DNA of 64,000 nt from Megalobrama amblycephala. Taxonomy: Eukaryota; Chordata; Actinopteri; Cypriniformes; Xenocyprididae. Shown in pieces: positions 1 to 32,599 of this stretch (position 1 is the first letter of the stretch; the number at the start of each line of letters is the position of its first letter). Made by a program: the position numbers and the translations under genes. The notes under the pieces were generated by a model, which was not told where the DNA came from, ran no database searches, and was given only the letters and a program-made list of their open reading frames with translations. The stretch lies in contig NC_063045.1 in NCBI RefSeq assembly GCF_018812025.1, positions 1,025,623 through 1,089,622 on the forward strand. The letters are read 5' to 3'.

Positions 1-723
1 AGCTGTGGCGTTTTGACTCCCATAACTAGTGCTGCTATTCGGGTATCACTATTACTAGAGGGAATATACTTGGGGTTAGGGGTCTGATCCGATCACTAAC
101 CTCCAGTATTAGACGTCATTGTAGGTGAGGTGGTGTTTCTGTGGATGTTTCCACCCATCTGATCTCTGAGCTCCTTTAAGACGCAGTGGCTTCAAGCTCG
201 CTTCAGACTTTGGACCCCATGTCTGACGGGAGTTTCCTATTCCTCCGTCCATCACCTTTGATTATGAGCGAGTGCAGTATGATCTAACACACAGGAACTG
301 GAGAAACCACAGAAGATCTCGACGCACAGGTGAAAAAGATCTCAAATAATACATCTACTCAGGAAGTGTTTATTATTTATGAGATGACTTTTTTTATCAG
401 AACTATTTGGACATGAACTGATGATCTCAGGTGTCTGTCTTCAGGTCCGCGTTGAGATTTATGTTAAGTTTAGAAATCTTTAGATGTTTAGAGCTCAAAC
501 AGACACTAATATCACATATAAAGCTATTCTGGTTTATTTGATCTTCATCAAATGATTAATCAGAATCATGATTTATTCAGAGTTTAGGGTTTTGTCGTGT
601 CGTTCTCCATGTTCTCTAGTGTCGTACGGTGTTGTGTCATTCCTGACGCTCCTCACAGCAGATTACAGAGATCTTGATTTATGAGCTCATAAACATTAAC
701 ACTGTTCATTCCTCACTTTAACT
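1..723. other. Non-coding upstream region of eps8l3
   Basis: I see no coding exon here. A possible 5' untranslated exon ends at 329, where CAG is followed by GTGAAA. It could splice to the CAG acceptor at 1257-1259, eleven bases before the chosen start codon. This is inference from splice-like signals only; no TATA box or CpG island stands out. Confidence 0.3.
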
Positions 724-1140
724 TTACACAAATGTACCAAAATACCATGGTAATACCATAAAACTTTACCTAAAATTATTGGAAATACCATGGTATTTAA
801 TGTACTTTACAATGCTGTGTAAGAGAACCTGAGTACCATGGTTTTACCATAACAATTTGTTGAAAAACCATGATAATACCACTGAAATATACCATGTTAT
901 TCAATTGTATTATACCATGGTACTTTGTTTTTGGAAGAGATGGTAATAACCATTGTATTCTTGTACCTTACAGCACCATGCAAATGTACCATAAAAATAT
1001 ATGTTGAAAACCATATTCTTTACCATGTAGTACCATGTAAATACTTTGAGAGTTATACCATGGTACTTCAGTGTACTTCCAAGAATACCATGGTACTTTT
1101 TTGTGAGTATACCATGGTATTCTTTGAAGTACCTTAGACA
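724..1140. repeat. Palindromic TACCATGGTA repeat cluster
   Basis: About 400 bases repeat short variants of the palindrome ATACCATGGTAT, each centred on CCATGG and spaced by AT-rich filler. Short reading frames in it are by-products of the repeat. It lies just upstream of the first eps8l3 coding exon. Confidence 0.75.
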
Positions 1141-1270
1141 ATGTAAATATTATGAATCAAAATACCCTGGTTTTACTAGTTTAATACATCACGGTAACAC
1201 AGTACGATCACAGTACGTTTGTTTGTTAATGTTATAGCGGTGATTGACATTGTGCCCAGGTGCTGTAGTC

Positions 1271-4200
1271 ATGCTGCAGGGTTCGAGCCCGTTCGGCTGG
1301 TCCAGCGGTTACTCAGATTCGCTGCGGTCCAGGTGAGGATCAGATCTGATTCTTGTGTGTAATATCAAACATCAGACGTTTGTGTTTAATACTGTCATCT
1401 CCTGTAGTGTGACAGGGACAGATGAGACGTACGCGGAGCTGTCGGGTTTATCCAGACCCAACGCTAAATCAATATACCGTGAGTACTGACCCTGTGACGT
1501 CACGAGTTGATCATTAAAGCAGCTAATCTGATGTTAGTCATTGGACCTTTACATAACTGTGTGCTATTTATAGAAGTGTTCATAATTGGATGCTGGACAC
1601 GGATGTTTTTCCACTGAATTAGAATCTGTTACAGATATAGAATTAGAGTGAAGCCCATAAACTGATAAAACAAAACTAAACAAAGAAGCTACAGGTGTTT
1701 GTTTGTGTTTTTGTGTATTTTTGATGTGTGTGATGTTTGTTTGCTATGAGATTGTGTGTTAGCGTGCGTTTATGTTTGTGTGTTTGCTAATGTGTTCTTG
1801 AGATGATTATTGTGTGTTGTACATTTGTTCATGTGCTAATCATGATCGTGTGTTTGTGTATTTATGGTGTGTTATTGTTTATTGTTGTTATTGTATATTT
1901 ATGTGTTTGTTGTTGTGTATTATGTTGCTTTTTAAATATTATTTGTTTGTCATTTATTGTAAATTTTTGTTTGTATGGTGTTATTTTATATATATTATTA
2001 TTCTAAATATGATATATACTAAATTGCTTATCTAAATATGTTATTACATTTTGTCTTATTAAACAAATATCTAAGTATTGTAATTTAATATATTATTTAG
2101 ATATAACTTGTTTAAAATATAATATACATTTTATTAAATGTTATTCAGATATTATATGAAAATATCTATGTATAATAATTATATTCTAATAAATAACAAT
2201 TATATATGAATATTTTTATATATAATTTAATTTTAAGTAAATTATTATTATAATTGTGTATTGGTGTTTTATTTGTGTTTGTGTGTGTTATTGTGAGTTT
2301 GATGATTGTTTGTGTGTTTATGATGATTTTGTATTTGTTTTGTTGTATCTGTGTTTGTGTTTGTTATTGTGTTTCTATTGTGTTTGATTGTGTTGTATTT
2401 GTTTATTATGATTGTGCATTTGTTTATTTTGTTGCTGTGTTATTGTTTGATTACTGTGTATTTGTGTGTTTATTATTGTGTTTGTGTTAGTGTTTGATTA
2501 TGATTGTGTATTTTTTGTATTTGTGTGTTTTTTATAATGATTGTATTTGTGTTATTGTGTTTGTATGATATTGTGTGTTTGTGTTTTATGATGATTGTGT
2601 ATGTGTGTTTGTTGTTGTTTATTTGTTTGTTGCTGTATTTGTTTATTATGATTGTGTTGGTGTGTTATTGTGTGTTTGGTGATTGTATATTTGTGTGTTT
2701 GTTGTATTTGTGTGTTTAATATGATTTATTGTGTTGCTGTTATTGTGTTTGATTTGTGTATTTGTGTGTTTATTATGATGATTGTGTTTGCTTGTCATTG
2801 TGTTCGTGTGATATTGTGTGTTTGTGTATTTGTTCGTTTATTGTATTTATGATGATGATTGTGTATTTGTTTATTATTGTTTGTGTCTGTTGTGTTTGAA
2901 TGTGTATTTGTTAGTTGTTGTTTTTGTTTAATATGATGATTGTGTTTGTGTTTGATTGTGTGTTGTTATATTTGTGTTTATTATTGTGTTTGATGATAAT
3001 TTTGTGTATTTGTGTGTCTGTGCGTGTGTTTGTCATTGTGTTTGTGTGTGTTATTGTGTATTTGATGATGATGACTGTGTATTTCTGTGTGTTTTCTGTA
3101 GATCAGAGGAAGGAATATGCTCAGTCCATTAACAGACAGATGCATCAGTTCCAGCACCGAGTGGAGGTGAAGATCATCATCATCATCATCATCTTCATCG
3201 TCATGTGACCGATACATGACCAATCACTCACTCTGCCTCTTTCCTCCGCAGCATCTGTTCACCTTTGAGCTGGACGGGCAGCAGGTGTGTGACGTGGACG
3301 ACTGTCTGGAGCGGCTAAAGTACATGGATGCCACGGGCAGCGTGTGGGGTCAGGACATGATCCTGGAGGTGCGGGACAGAGCGCTGCTGCTCATGGACAT
3401 CGAGAGCCAGGTCAGTCTCTTCTGAAACTCTTAGCGAAAGCAGAAAACTGTCTGGGAGAAACCATTGAGATGTTATACCGATCTCACTGGGTTTTGTGCT
3501 GCTGTTGATGTTTCAGGAGATGTTGGAGTCGTGGCCCCTGAGCAGCGTTCTGGATCTGAAGGCCGTTCTGGACGAGAGCCCGTATGACTCTCTCCTGACC
3601 GTCTCTATCCAGGAGCGAGGCAGTCGGACCATCAGCGTCTTCCTGTTCCAGAGCGAGTCTCTCAGGGTGAGTTCATGACTCTCTCAGGACGGCTGGAGCA
3701 TCTCAGCGTCTCTGATGATAAACGGCTGTTTTCATTTGTCATTCAGGCAGATTTTCTGAAGAAAGACCTGGAGCGGCTTCTGCAGAACAAAAGGGATGAT
3801 CAAAGACAGAGTAACGTCAGGTTAGCTGATGAAATCCTGTCCAACCAATCACTAATGACCTCCAAATGTCGCAGTGACGTAAATTTGTCTCTGATTTGAT
3901 TCTGCAGTAAAGCTGGTGTAGGAAACGCCATGCAGAGAAATTCACGAAGAACCTCGCCTCCATCTGAGCAGATTCTTCAGAGACCTCCTCCAGAACAGTG
4001 GGCTGCTCCAGATTATGGTGAGATAATGCTAGAACCATGTACTTTTAATTAGTGGTGCTTGCAAAACGAAGCACTCTATTACTATCTCACATGCTTCTTC
4101 TTTTACTTCTGTACAAAATTTCGGCAACTAACTTGTCCTGCACCGTTTGTTGTAGACCCGTGAATAGGGTGTCAAATTATGCGGCTTATTGAGGAGAACA

Positions 4201-7200
4201 CTGCTTTTACTTTTATAAGTGATCAGGTGTACATTGTTAGCCCAGCAGGTGAAAAAGTCTCGAAAAAGTCCACAAAGAAGGACATAAATGGGGGCTCGTC
4301 CGGGATCTGAACCCAGGACCACTCAGGCCATGACACTTAACATTGGTACAAACTTTGTGAGATCATATATCCACATGAGGTGGGCTCATTTGACTCGCCT
4401 AGTCAATAAGTAGTGAGGTAACAATGTCATAGCCATGCCCAAGCAACCAGTTACAGCACCCTAGCAACCACCCCATAGACTTCCATTGAAAAAGGTGAGA
4501 AGGATATCTCTGGATCAGAACATCGTAGAGACAAGTGGATGGCCTCTTTTGACTCAGACTGGCAAGTAGTCCTTAATATCCAAATACACAGTCAGTCTAT
4601 TAGTTTCAGCCTGGTAACTGTCTAGCCACACCCTTGCAACCATTTACAGCACCCTAGCAAATGTACGACAGCATGAATAAGCCATATCTCAGTACCACAT
4701 TATCATAGAGACACAGGGATTGGCCTCTTTTGTTTTAGTTGGAAACTAGTCTGTATCACCATGGTAGCTATAGCCACACCCTAGCAACCATTTAGAATAC
4801 CATAGCAACCGTATAGCAACATAAACACACCATATCTCATCTTCAGAACAATGCACAGGCTTGGGAAGTTGGCTCTCTTGCAATTACGCAGAACCTCAGC
4901 AACTGCCTCAGCAAGCACCACTCAAATTTTCTTCAGAAAGTGAACGTCTAGTATACATCATATTATATTTTGTTAGGTTATGTCTAAAGATATTATATAT
5001 TTTGAAATTAGTAGGTGGTAGTATTAGGTAATTCGGGAACTTTTTGCCTACTCTTTTATGAGTATGTGTGAATTCACAGTACTCATAAAAGAGTACTGTG
5101 AATTCACAGTACTCTTTTATGAGTACTGTGAATTCACACATACTTCTTTTGTCACATACTATTTATCACCTACTATATGCAATTTCGGATGCAGCCTACG
5201 TGTCCCTGCTTGCTCCTTTGGCTAGTATTACCCACAATCTCTTGCACTTTGGATGAGAATGTGAATTTATCATGTGGTATCAATAATACCTGTTATTGTA
5301 TATACCATCACCGGTGCAGTACATACTTTTCTTACTTACAAGCACACTGTTTGTGCTGTCCAGATGAGAGTCCCGCCCCGACTCCACCCACCTCCAGAAA
5401 TAACTCCACCTATATGAAGGTAGTGGCCCCGCCCCCTCACGTAGAAAAGACGCCCCAGAAACCGGTCCCGCCCCCTCAGAGGCCATACACAGAGACAGAG
5501 AGGAACGTGGTGAGTGAGTTTAACCGAATCCTTCAGTGCTGATGTGTAGATGAGAGATGAAGATGACTCATCTGTGTGCAGGACATCCTGAATCATCTCA
5601 TTAACGACATCGAAGCGTTCGCGGACAGATTGACAGCCGTCGCTCCTAAAAAGGACAAAAAGAAAAAGAAGAAAAAGAAAGGTGAGCAAAATTATTCATT
5701 TATCTGGATTAGATGAGTTAATGAACACTAATGCACTCCTGACTTGTTTCCTGTCATCTGTATGCTGAAGTTGTGAAGGGGATGCCGTCAGATGAAGAGT
5801 TCACAGTCTGTCTGCAGAAAATCAAGATGGCCTTTAACCTGCTGGTGTGTGAAATAGAAGAACAGAAGTCATATGTTTAATTTTATATTATATACTACAT
5901 AAATTATACCTATATACTATGTATCTATGTATTTATCTATTATATTATAATATATATGTATTATAATAATTATGCCAAATAATCTGTTCATCAGGCCAAT
6001 CTGAAGGGAAAGATTGAAAACCCCAGCGCTGCTGAACTCGCACACTGTCTGTTCTCTATACTGGACCTGGTGAGACGCCTGTCTGTCTGTCTGTCTGTCT
6101 GTATATGAACACATTGTTCTTTAGCTAACATGTGTTTGTATCTGTGTGTGTGTAGATAGTGCATCACTGTAATGAGGATCTCCCACCGTCTATTGTGGCT
6201 CCTCTCTTTGAGCCGGAGTGTATCCTCTTCCTCAGTGAGGAGGCCACGGCGGAGGAGGATCATCTGTGGCAGTCGCTGGGAGACGCCTGGAACATCCCCA
6301 GGTAAAACACCAGTAACCTCTCCATCATCTGGACTCCATCAAACACACACACATGTCAGACAGAGGCTGCTCTCTGTGTTTGACATCATGTTTCTTTGTG
6401 TCTGATGAAGCACCAAGTGGCCGGAGGATGATGAAGATATTCCCACGTTTACGCCTGTGTTTGATGATGGCTGGGAGCCGCCGGCCATTAGAAACCCAGA
6501 GCCGTCCAATAGAAACCCAGAGCCGTCCATTAGAAACCCAGAGCCTACCAATAGGAACCCAGTGCCGACCAATAGAAACCCAGTGCCGACCAACACAAAC
6601 ACCAGCAGCCGAGAACCACCACGACAATCCATGACACGACAAATGGTACAAACAAACACTGAGCACTTAATTACATGAGAAGTGTTTCATTCAAATGCTT
6701 TAATAGTTTGTTGCTTCTGTTTCTTTGTGTAGAGCAACAAATTACCCCAGGAAGATCAGGAAAGGTACTGATATACTTCAGTATTTTAGTATAGGAGATC
6801 TCCTGCTGTACTTTGAGTGTGTAACGGACTGTGTTTTGCAGCTCAGAGGACTTGCCGGTGAGCTACATGAAAGCGGTGTTTGATTTTTCAGCACGTAACG
6901 CGCGTGAACTCACCATCAGTAAAGGTGAAGAACTACAGGTGAGCGACTGCGGACACAGACACATACATATGAGACCTGGTTCAGCATTTGACCCTGAGAT
7001 TTTGAGTTGTATGAATGGACGGGGTGTCTAAATTGTTTTTGAGAAAATGGTCACTAAAGATTCAGTGTGTGTTGTAGTTGTTGGACATGTCTAAGCAGTG
7101 GTGGAAGGTGAAGAATCAGAGGGGGCAGATCGGTTACGTCCCCAACAACATGCTTCAGCTTCCGCAGAAGGAGGCGAAACCTGTACGTATCCGTGATGTA

Positions 7201-9770
7201 CATGTCTAGTCCTGTTGATTTGATTTACACGTGTTCACAATTATAAACGTCACCTCATGACCCACAGGAAACTCCATCTGCACCTGGACTCACCAAAAAA
7301 TCCCGTCCAGAGGAGGTCCGAGCCTGGCTGGAGCACAAAGGCTTCAGTAAAATGTAAGGAAAATGTGTTTGCATACAGCACAGAATATACTATGTACTGC
7401 ATACTATTTTTTAAAACTAGTACACAAAATGATAACAGTAGTAGCGTGCTACATTGTCACATGACCTCTCAGTGACCTAATTTGAATCTTGCAGAATGGT
7501 TAATTTGCATGTTTAGTCAAATTTTGCATAAAAAATGTTTTCGCTCAAAATCAAAAAGTTTTTGAAAATCACTACTGACATGACTCAATGGTTCATGTCA
7601 TTGGGGCACACAGTCTCGCACGGTGCATTTTAGAAAAATGTAGTTGATAATCTGGGTAATAAAGCACAGAACACAATGCACAGTGTTTCTTAGCCGGTGA
7701 GTTGCAGAGTGTGTAGTCAAAGAAACAACAAAAAGCCTCTTGAAAAGCCTCCAAAAGTTTAGAAACGCCCTAGAAAATTGGGGTTTTGGACAATATTGAA
7801 ATGAATCATTTTTAATTTGTGATAATTTTGCACTAATAAGGGACAACACAAACTACAAAAACATATTTTATTACATAAACAGTTTATACATAGAAAAAAC
7901 TTAAATTTTCGATTCCTCAATATATCCACCATTAGCAGCTATCTGACCTAAACTGGGTTCTAATTGGTTCACTTAATTGGCAATCAGTTGTTGAAGCTAT
8001 TAAGGTGTGCTGACCCAAAAATCTTTTACAAACCTGGGCCAGGTTTAAACCAGTAACCAGGCATCACAGCTGGCAAAGGGACATATATATTGCCATTATT
8101 ATGTAATCAAAATTAAAATGATTATTGCTGGTCTTCTACAATAATGTTAAGTTACTTTAATTTATTTGCGCCAGAAAATAAGGATGCTGATATCGCCCAA
8201 AACCACACTTTGCCAGGGGTGTTTCCAAACTTTTGGAGGGCGGTGTAATTGTAAATGTTTTTATGATTCAAGACTTTTATTTTGAAGGACGTGCGCGAAA
8301 GCTGTTGACACAAGGCATGATTTCAGACGCAGTTTAAAACCTGAATAAAAAACGCGTTGTCTTGATTCAGTATTTGCGGTATGTGTCAGTGTCATTATCC
8401 TAACGTTATTTTTGCAACGAAATAAAAAGTCTCTCACCTCAGAAAAACGAACTTTCCTGTCCTGTCAGACGTTGCTGTGCTCGCGGCGCGCACTCTATTG
8501 CGCGAGCAAATGTGGAGGCGCGCGCAATATATTGTTTAACTATAAAAAAGAGCAAATGAAATTACGAGCATGAACTGTCATAAAAAGTGTTATGTTGTGT
8601 GTTAGCTGGGAAGGATTTGCATGCAGGTATGATGTTTATAAGGATCAGTGTCCGTATGTTTTATTAACAGTTCATGTTAGTATTGTATTTACAATGGTAA
8701 CGAGTTTCCAGAATACCTTTTTATTTTCACTTATTTTGTAATTTCCTATAGTTTTTGATGAGCGTGCTGGTTTATACCAACTTACTAACTTTAAAGGGTT
8801 AGTTCACCCAAAAATTAAAATTCTGTCATTAATTACTCACCCTCATGTCGTTCAAAACCCGTAAGACCTTCGTTAATTAAGATATTTTTGATGAAATCCG
8901 ATGGCTCCATGAGGCCTGCATAGGGATCAATGACATTTCCTCTCTCAAGATCCATTAATGTACTAAAAACATATTTAAATCAGTTCATGTGAGTACAGTG
9001 GTTCAGTATTAATATTATAAAACGACGACAATATTTTTGCTGCGCCAAAAAAACAAAATAACGACTTACAGAGTGATGGCCGATTTCAAAACACTGCTTC
9101 AGGAAGCTTCGGAGCGTTATGAATCAGCGGTTCGGAGTGCCAAAGTCACGTGATTTCAGCAGTTTGGCTGTTTGACAAGCGATCCGAATCAAGATTCGAT
9201 ACACTGATTCATAACGCTCCGAAGCTTCATGCTATTTCATAGCCTTACCTTATAGTGTAACTCATCAGAGTTTGTAATATGCTTACAATTGATGTGTATG
9301 TTAAGTACAAAAGGACATCACTTTTGTGTACGTAAACCATTTTTGATAACTAAAATTGCTTGGTTCAAATTCTTAAAAAATTGAGTAACAGCTTAATGAC
9401 CATGGCAAAATGATGTGTCCCATGACCAAACCAGTTTAGAACCACTGGCATACTAGTGCATTAATCTGCACTCAGACATCACATGATGAAATGTTTGTGT
9501 TAATAAACTCTTTGTGTGTCAGTACGGTCCGGTGTTTAGGGGGCATCACCGGCTCCATGCTGCTGGGAATGACTCGTGATGAGCTCAAGACTGTTTGTCC
9601 GGAGGAGGGCGGACGCGTTTTCTACCAGCTGCAAAACATCAAATCGGCCCTTGCGGTGAGTAGAGTCATCGTTACACACATGATGTCATACTGAAGTATG
9701 TGATGTCATATTCACATGACGTCATATTCACTCCCTCCAGATGGCCAGTGAAGTGAGACCACTGATCTGA
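1271..9770 (+). CDS. eps8l3: EPS8-like protein 3 (adaptor with PTB, SH3 and effector/SAM-like domains)
   Basis: Nineteen coding exons: 1271-1332, 1408-1478, 3102-3166, 3252-3410, 3517-3666, 3747-3820, 3908-4017, 5364-5509, 5582-5681, 5771-5844, 5995-6069, 6156-6301, 6411-6645, 6733-6764, 6842-6938, 7078-7182, 7268-7353, 9523-9655 and 9741-9770 (stop TGA). All junctions are AG/GT and the sum is 1950 bases, giving 649 residues; I recall human EPS8L3 as about 593. The PTB domain covers roughly residues 60-190 (DVDDCLERLKYMDATGSVWG, then QDMILEVRD). A lysine-rich run lies near 302-313. The SH3 domain is about 509-563 (AVFDFSARNARELTISKGEE, WWKVKN, GYVPNN). The effector/SAM-like domain follows from about 581 (RPEEVRAWLEHKGF). 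EPS8-family SH3 domains bind PxxDY peptides, and the effector region of EPS8 acts on actin and Rac signalling; for this paralogue the role is inferred. The start ATG at 1271 sits just after a probable splice acceptor. Full EPS8 is less likely because of the length and the nearby ampd2. Confidence 0.9.
1685..3100 (+). repeat. G/T-rich cryptic simple repeat in eps8l3 intron 2
   Basis: Most of this intron consists of irregular TGTGTTTGTGTATT-like sequence with very little C or A on the + strand. An AT-rich stretch at about 1985-2245 interrupts it. Reading frames rich in C, V, F and L are artefacts. The tract runs up to the acceptor of eps8l3 exon 3 at 3101. Confidence 0.8.
4289..4340 (-). other. 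tRNA-Pro-like 3' half, retroelement primer site or tRNA-derived remnant
   Basis: Read on the minus strand, this has a T-arm/B-box GGTTCAGATCC followed by CCCGGACGAGCCCCCA, which matches the 3' end of a proline tRNA. An A-box-like TGGCCTGAGTGG lies too close upstream for a normal tRNA. On the + strand, TGGGGGCTCGTCCGGGAT also looks like a tRNA-Pro primer-binding site of LTR elements. It lies in eps8l3 intron 7. It is not a functional tRNA gene because the D and anticodon arms are missing. Confidence 0.45.
4430..4910. repeat. CCTAGCAACC-type dispersed repeat
   Basis: Several degenerate units containing CACCCTAGCAACCA or close variants alternate with 'catatctca' and 'tagagacac' blocks. Related sequence occurs at 26335-26480 and, in the opposite sense, at 61165-61375. 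It lies within eps8l3 intron 7. Confidence 0.6.
5047..5150. repeat. Nested palindrome (hairpin) in eps8l3 intron 7
   Basis: ACTCTTTTATGAGTA at 5050-5064 is matched by its exact reverse complement at 5080-5094, followed by the perfect 16-base palindrome ACTGTGAATTCACAGT at 5095-5110. A third copy of the arm starts at 5111. Flanks near 5010 (GTAGGTGGTAGTA) and 5160 (ATCACCTACTA) are loosely inverted, which suggests a small palindromic MITE. Confidence 0.7.
6487..6591 (+). repeat. eps8l3: Five in-frame 21-bp repeats in eps8l3 exon 13 (RNPxP heptapeptide)
   Basis: Five 21-bp units encode I/N-R-N-P-E/V-P-S/T, at about residues 437-471. The region lies between the conserved D-D-G-W segment and the SH3 domain, where EPS8 proteins are variable and proline-rich. 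Repeat number could vary among individuals without breaking the frame. Confidence 0.9.
7748..8239. mobile_element. Tc1/mariner-like non-autonomous element (inferred)
   Basis: The left end CCTCCAAAAGTTTAGAAACG is matched inverted at the right end by TTTCCAAACTTTTGGAGG. These ends look like terminal repeats of fish Tc1/mariner elements as I recall them. The 490-bp interior has no transposase. It lies in eps8l3 intron 17. I did not define the target-site TA. Confidence 0.5.
8793..9240 (+). repeat. Dispersed 'gggttagttcaccc' repeat, copy 1
   Basis: This begins AAAGGGTTAGTTCACCCAAA and runs through 'attactcaccctcatg' to a palindromic 'cgctccgaagc' end. Copies occur inverted at 38763-39269 and direct at 59930-60320. 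It is a very common non-autonomous family in cyprinid genomes as I recall; I do not assign the superfamily. Confidence 0.7.
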
Positions 9771-10750
9771 GGCCACCAACTTCCTGTCGACACACAACTG
9801 AAGCTGGTAATGGATGCTGAGGGACGTCGGACACTAAATTCATATTTATTCATAGTCAGAGCTGGTTTTGAAGATCAGGAGCGTCTGATTTGTATATTAT
9901 CACAGTTTTTATGTCAGATGTAAAGATGCAGAAGAATCCAGAGGAGATTGAATACACACATGCTTTATTGATATGAATAAAATACTCTTTTCTGATCAGT
10001 ACTGCTATAGACTAACAATCTCATTCACAAAAAATAAAGATATACATATATATTTTATACCATTACTTGTGATCATTTACTTTCTAGCATGTTGAACCTC
10101 ATGCTTTGCTCTGAATCTGCTCGATCAGCATGCTCATTTCTATAAACCATGCTGTTTTGATCTCATGATTTGTGCGATTTATTAGTGGGAAGATCACAAT
10201 CCTGCGTGAAGATTAACAGTCAGTTTAAAAGTACCGAACACATGCCGGATCCGGAAATACGTCAGTCATGGAATTGTCGGGCGTAATGTGTATCTAGTGT
10301 ACGAGGAGATCTACGTAAACTACCTTCATATAGATGTGTAAACTTTACAGCGGTTAGCGAGCATACAGGAGGTTTAGGGTTAGAAAAATACTGCTCATTT
10401 TGGCCTCAACGGCGCCTCCTGCAGGACCGGAGGAGATTCGTAACACACATCTGAACAGTTCGGCCATCAGAGAAAATAAATCCTTCAAATCGATTTAGAA
10501 ATTAAAAGGTTAACATAATCAAAGACTAAAAGACACGTTCACAGTAAGATATAATCGCAGCCAAACCTTCAAAATAAAAGTAGCTAAAGTAAAAGGCACG
10601 TGAGGGAGCTGTGATGTCATCACGAGGCTCGTGACGGAGGTATAATGAAAGACACTCGCGCTCGTTGCATTATATTGATGCATAGCTGAAACGTGCACTG
10701 AAATGACATGAACACTGATAAGGGGAATGTCGCTTTGGTCCTGCGCCGTT
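9771..10750. other. Shared 3' intergenic region between eps8l3 and ampd2
   Basis: This holds the probable 3' UTRs of two convergent genes. AATAAA occurs on the + strand at 9976-9981 and 10033-10038. On the minus strand AATAAA occurs at 9964-9969 and 10178-10183. No further gene is seen. Confidence 0.5.
9964..9981. terminator. Overlapping bidirectional polyadenylation signals
   Basis: TTTATTGATATGAATAAA contains AATAAA on both strands within 18 bases. The + signal lies about 210 bases past the eps8l3 stop. The minus signal lies about 1.6 kb past the ampd2 stop, so it may be the distal signal for that gene. Use in either direction is inferred. Confidence 0.45.
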
Positions 10751-11575
10751 CTTTAGCGTGCTGGTTGGACAGGTGAGAATGTGGGCGGGGTCATGGCTTC
10801 TCTAGCGTGCTGGTTGGACAGGCATGAGTATGTGGGTGGGGTCAAGGCTCATCTCTAGCGTGGTGATTGGACAGGTGAGAATGTGGGTGGGGTAATGGCT
10901 TCTCTAGCGTGCTGATTGGACAGGTGAGAATGTGGGCGGGGCTTGTCTCTAGCATGTTGATTGGACAGGTGAGAATGTGGGTGGGGGAATGGTTTCTCTA
11001 GCGTGCTGATTGGACAGGTGAGAATGTGGGCGGGGCTTGTCTTTTGTGTGCTGATTGGACAGGTGAGAATGTGGGCGGGGTCATGGCTTTTCTAGCGTGC
11101 TGGATGGACAGGTGTGAGTATGTGGGTGGGGTCAAGGCTCATCTGTAGCGTGTTGATTGACAGGTGAGAATGTGGGCGGGGCTTGTCTTTTGTGTGCTGA
11201 TTGGACAGGTGAGAATGTGGGCGGGGTCATGGCTTTTCTAGCGTGCTGGATGGACAGGTGTGAGTATGTGGGTGGGGTCAAGGCTCATCTGTAGCGTGTT
11301 GATTGACAGGTGAGAGTGTGGGCGGGGCTTGTCTCTAGCATGTTGATTGGACAGGTGAGAATGTGGGTGGGGGAATGGTTTCTCTAGCGTGCTGATTGGA
11401 CAGGTGAGAACGTGGGCGGGGCTTGTCTTTTGTGTGCTGATTGGACAGGTGAGAATGTGGGCGGGGCTTGTCTGTAGCGTGCTGATTGGACAGGTGAGAA
11501 TGTGGGTGGGGTCATGGCTCATTTCTAGCATGCTGATTTGACAGGTGTGATTGTGGGTGGGGCTGTGGCCTGTCT

Positions 11576-32171
<20,596 letters not shown>

Positions 32172-32350
32172 GCTGCCGCCTGTCTGCCTGCGCACCGGAC
32201 GGATGGAGAGAGGGACGGGCACGAGTGCAGGGAGACTCTCTTATCAGAGCAGGAAGATAGGGACAGGAGGCGGGGCTTGGGGATCTCTTAGCGCAGTAGT
32301 GGAGGCGGGGCCACTCCCTTCCTACATCAGCAGAGGGGAGGGGCTTAGGA
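32172..32350 (-). promoter_or_regulatory. ampd2: Probable ampd2 promoter / 5' UTR
   Basis: The region upstream of the ampd2 start carries two GGCGGGG GC boxes (around 32268 and 32305) and is more GC-rich than its surroundings. No TATA box is evident. The transcription start is not determined. Confidence 0.45.
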
Positions 32351-32599
32351 TTCCCCTACAACACGCTCGGCCTCACTCTGATCTGTTGCTGCGGCAACCA
32401 TGCAGCAAGAATTGCATCACTGAGAGAGTGTGCACGGCAGCATACTATTTCTGCAGTATGCTGACTGCGTGCAGCAAGTATTCTAAAATAAACTGTACTT
32501 GTTAATTTTGACAAAGTGTGCAGTATACAACAGAGCACACTGTGTTTGGGATAATATTTCCCACAATGCAATGCATTTGGCAAATTAACACATATCTTC

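Noticed and set aside
1803..3208. Series of small Cys/Val/Phe-rich frames resembling membrane peptides
   Set aside because: They come from the G/T-rich intron of eps8l3 and overlap in several frames.
4289..4340. Functional tRNA-Pro gene
   Set aside because: Only the 3' half is present; there is no anticodon arm.
5177..5542. 121-codon + strand frame starting in intron 7 of eps8l3
   Set aside because: Only the part after 5363 is exon 8 of eps8l3; the upstream half is intron read-through.
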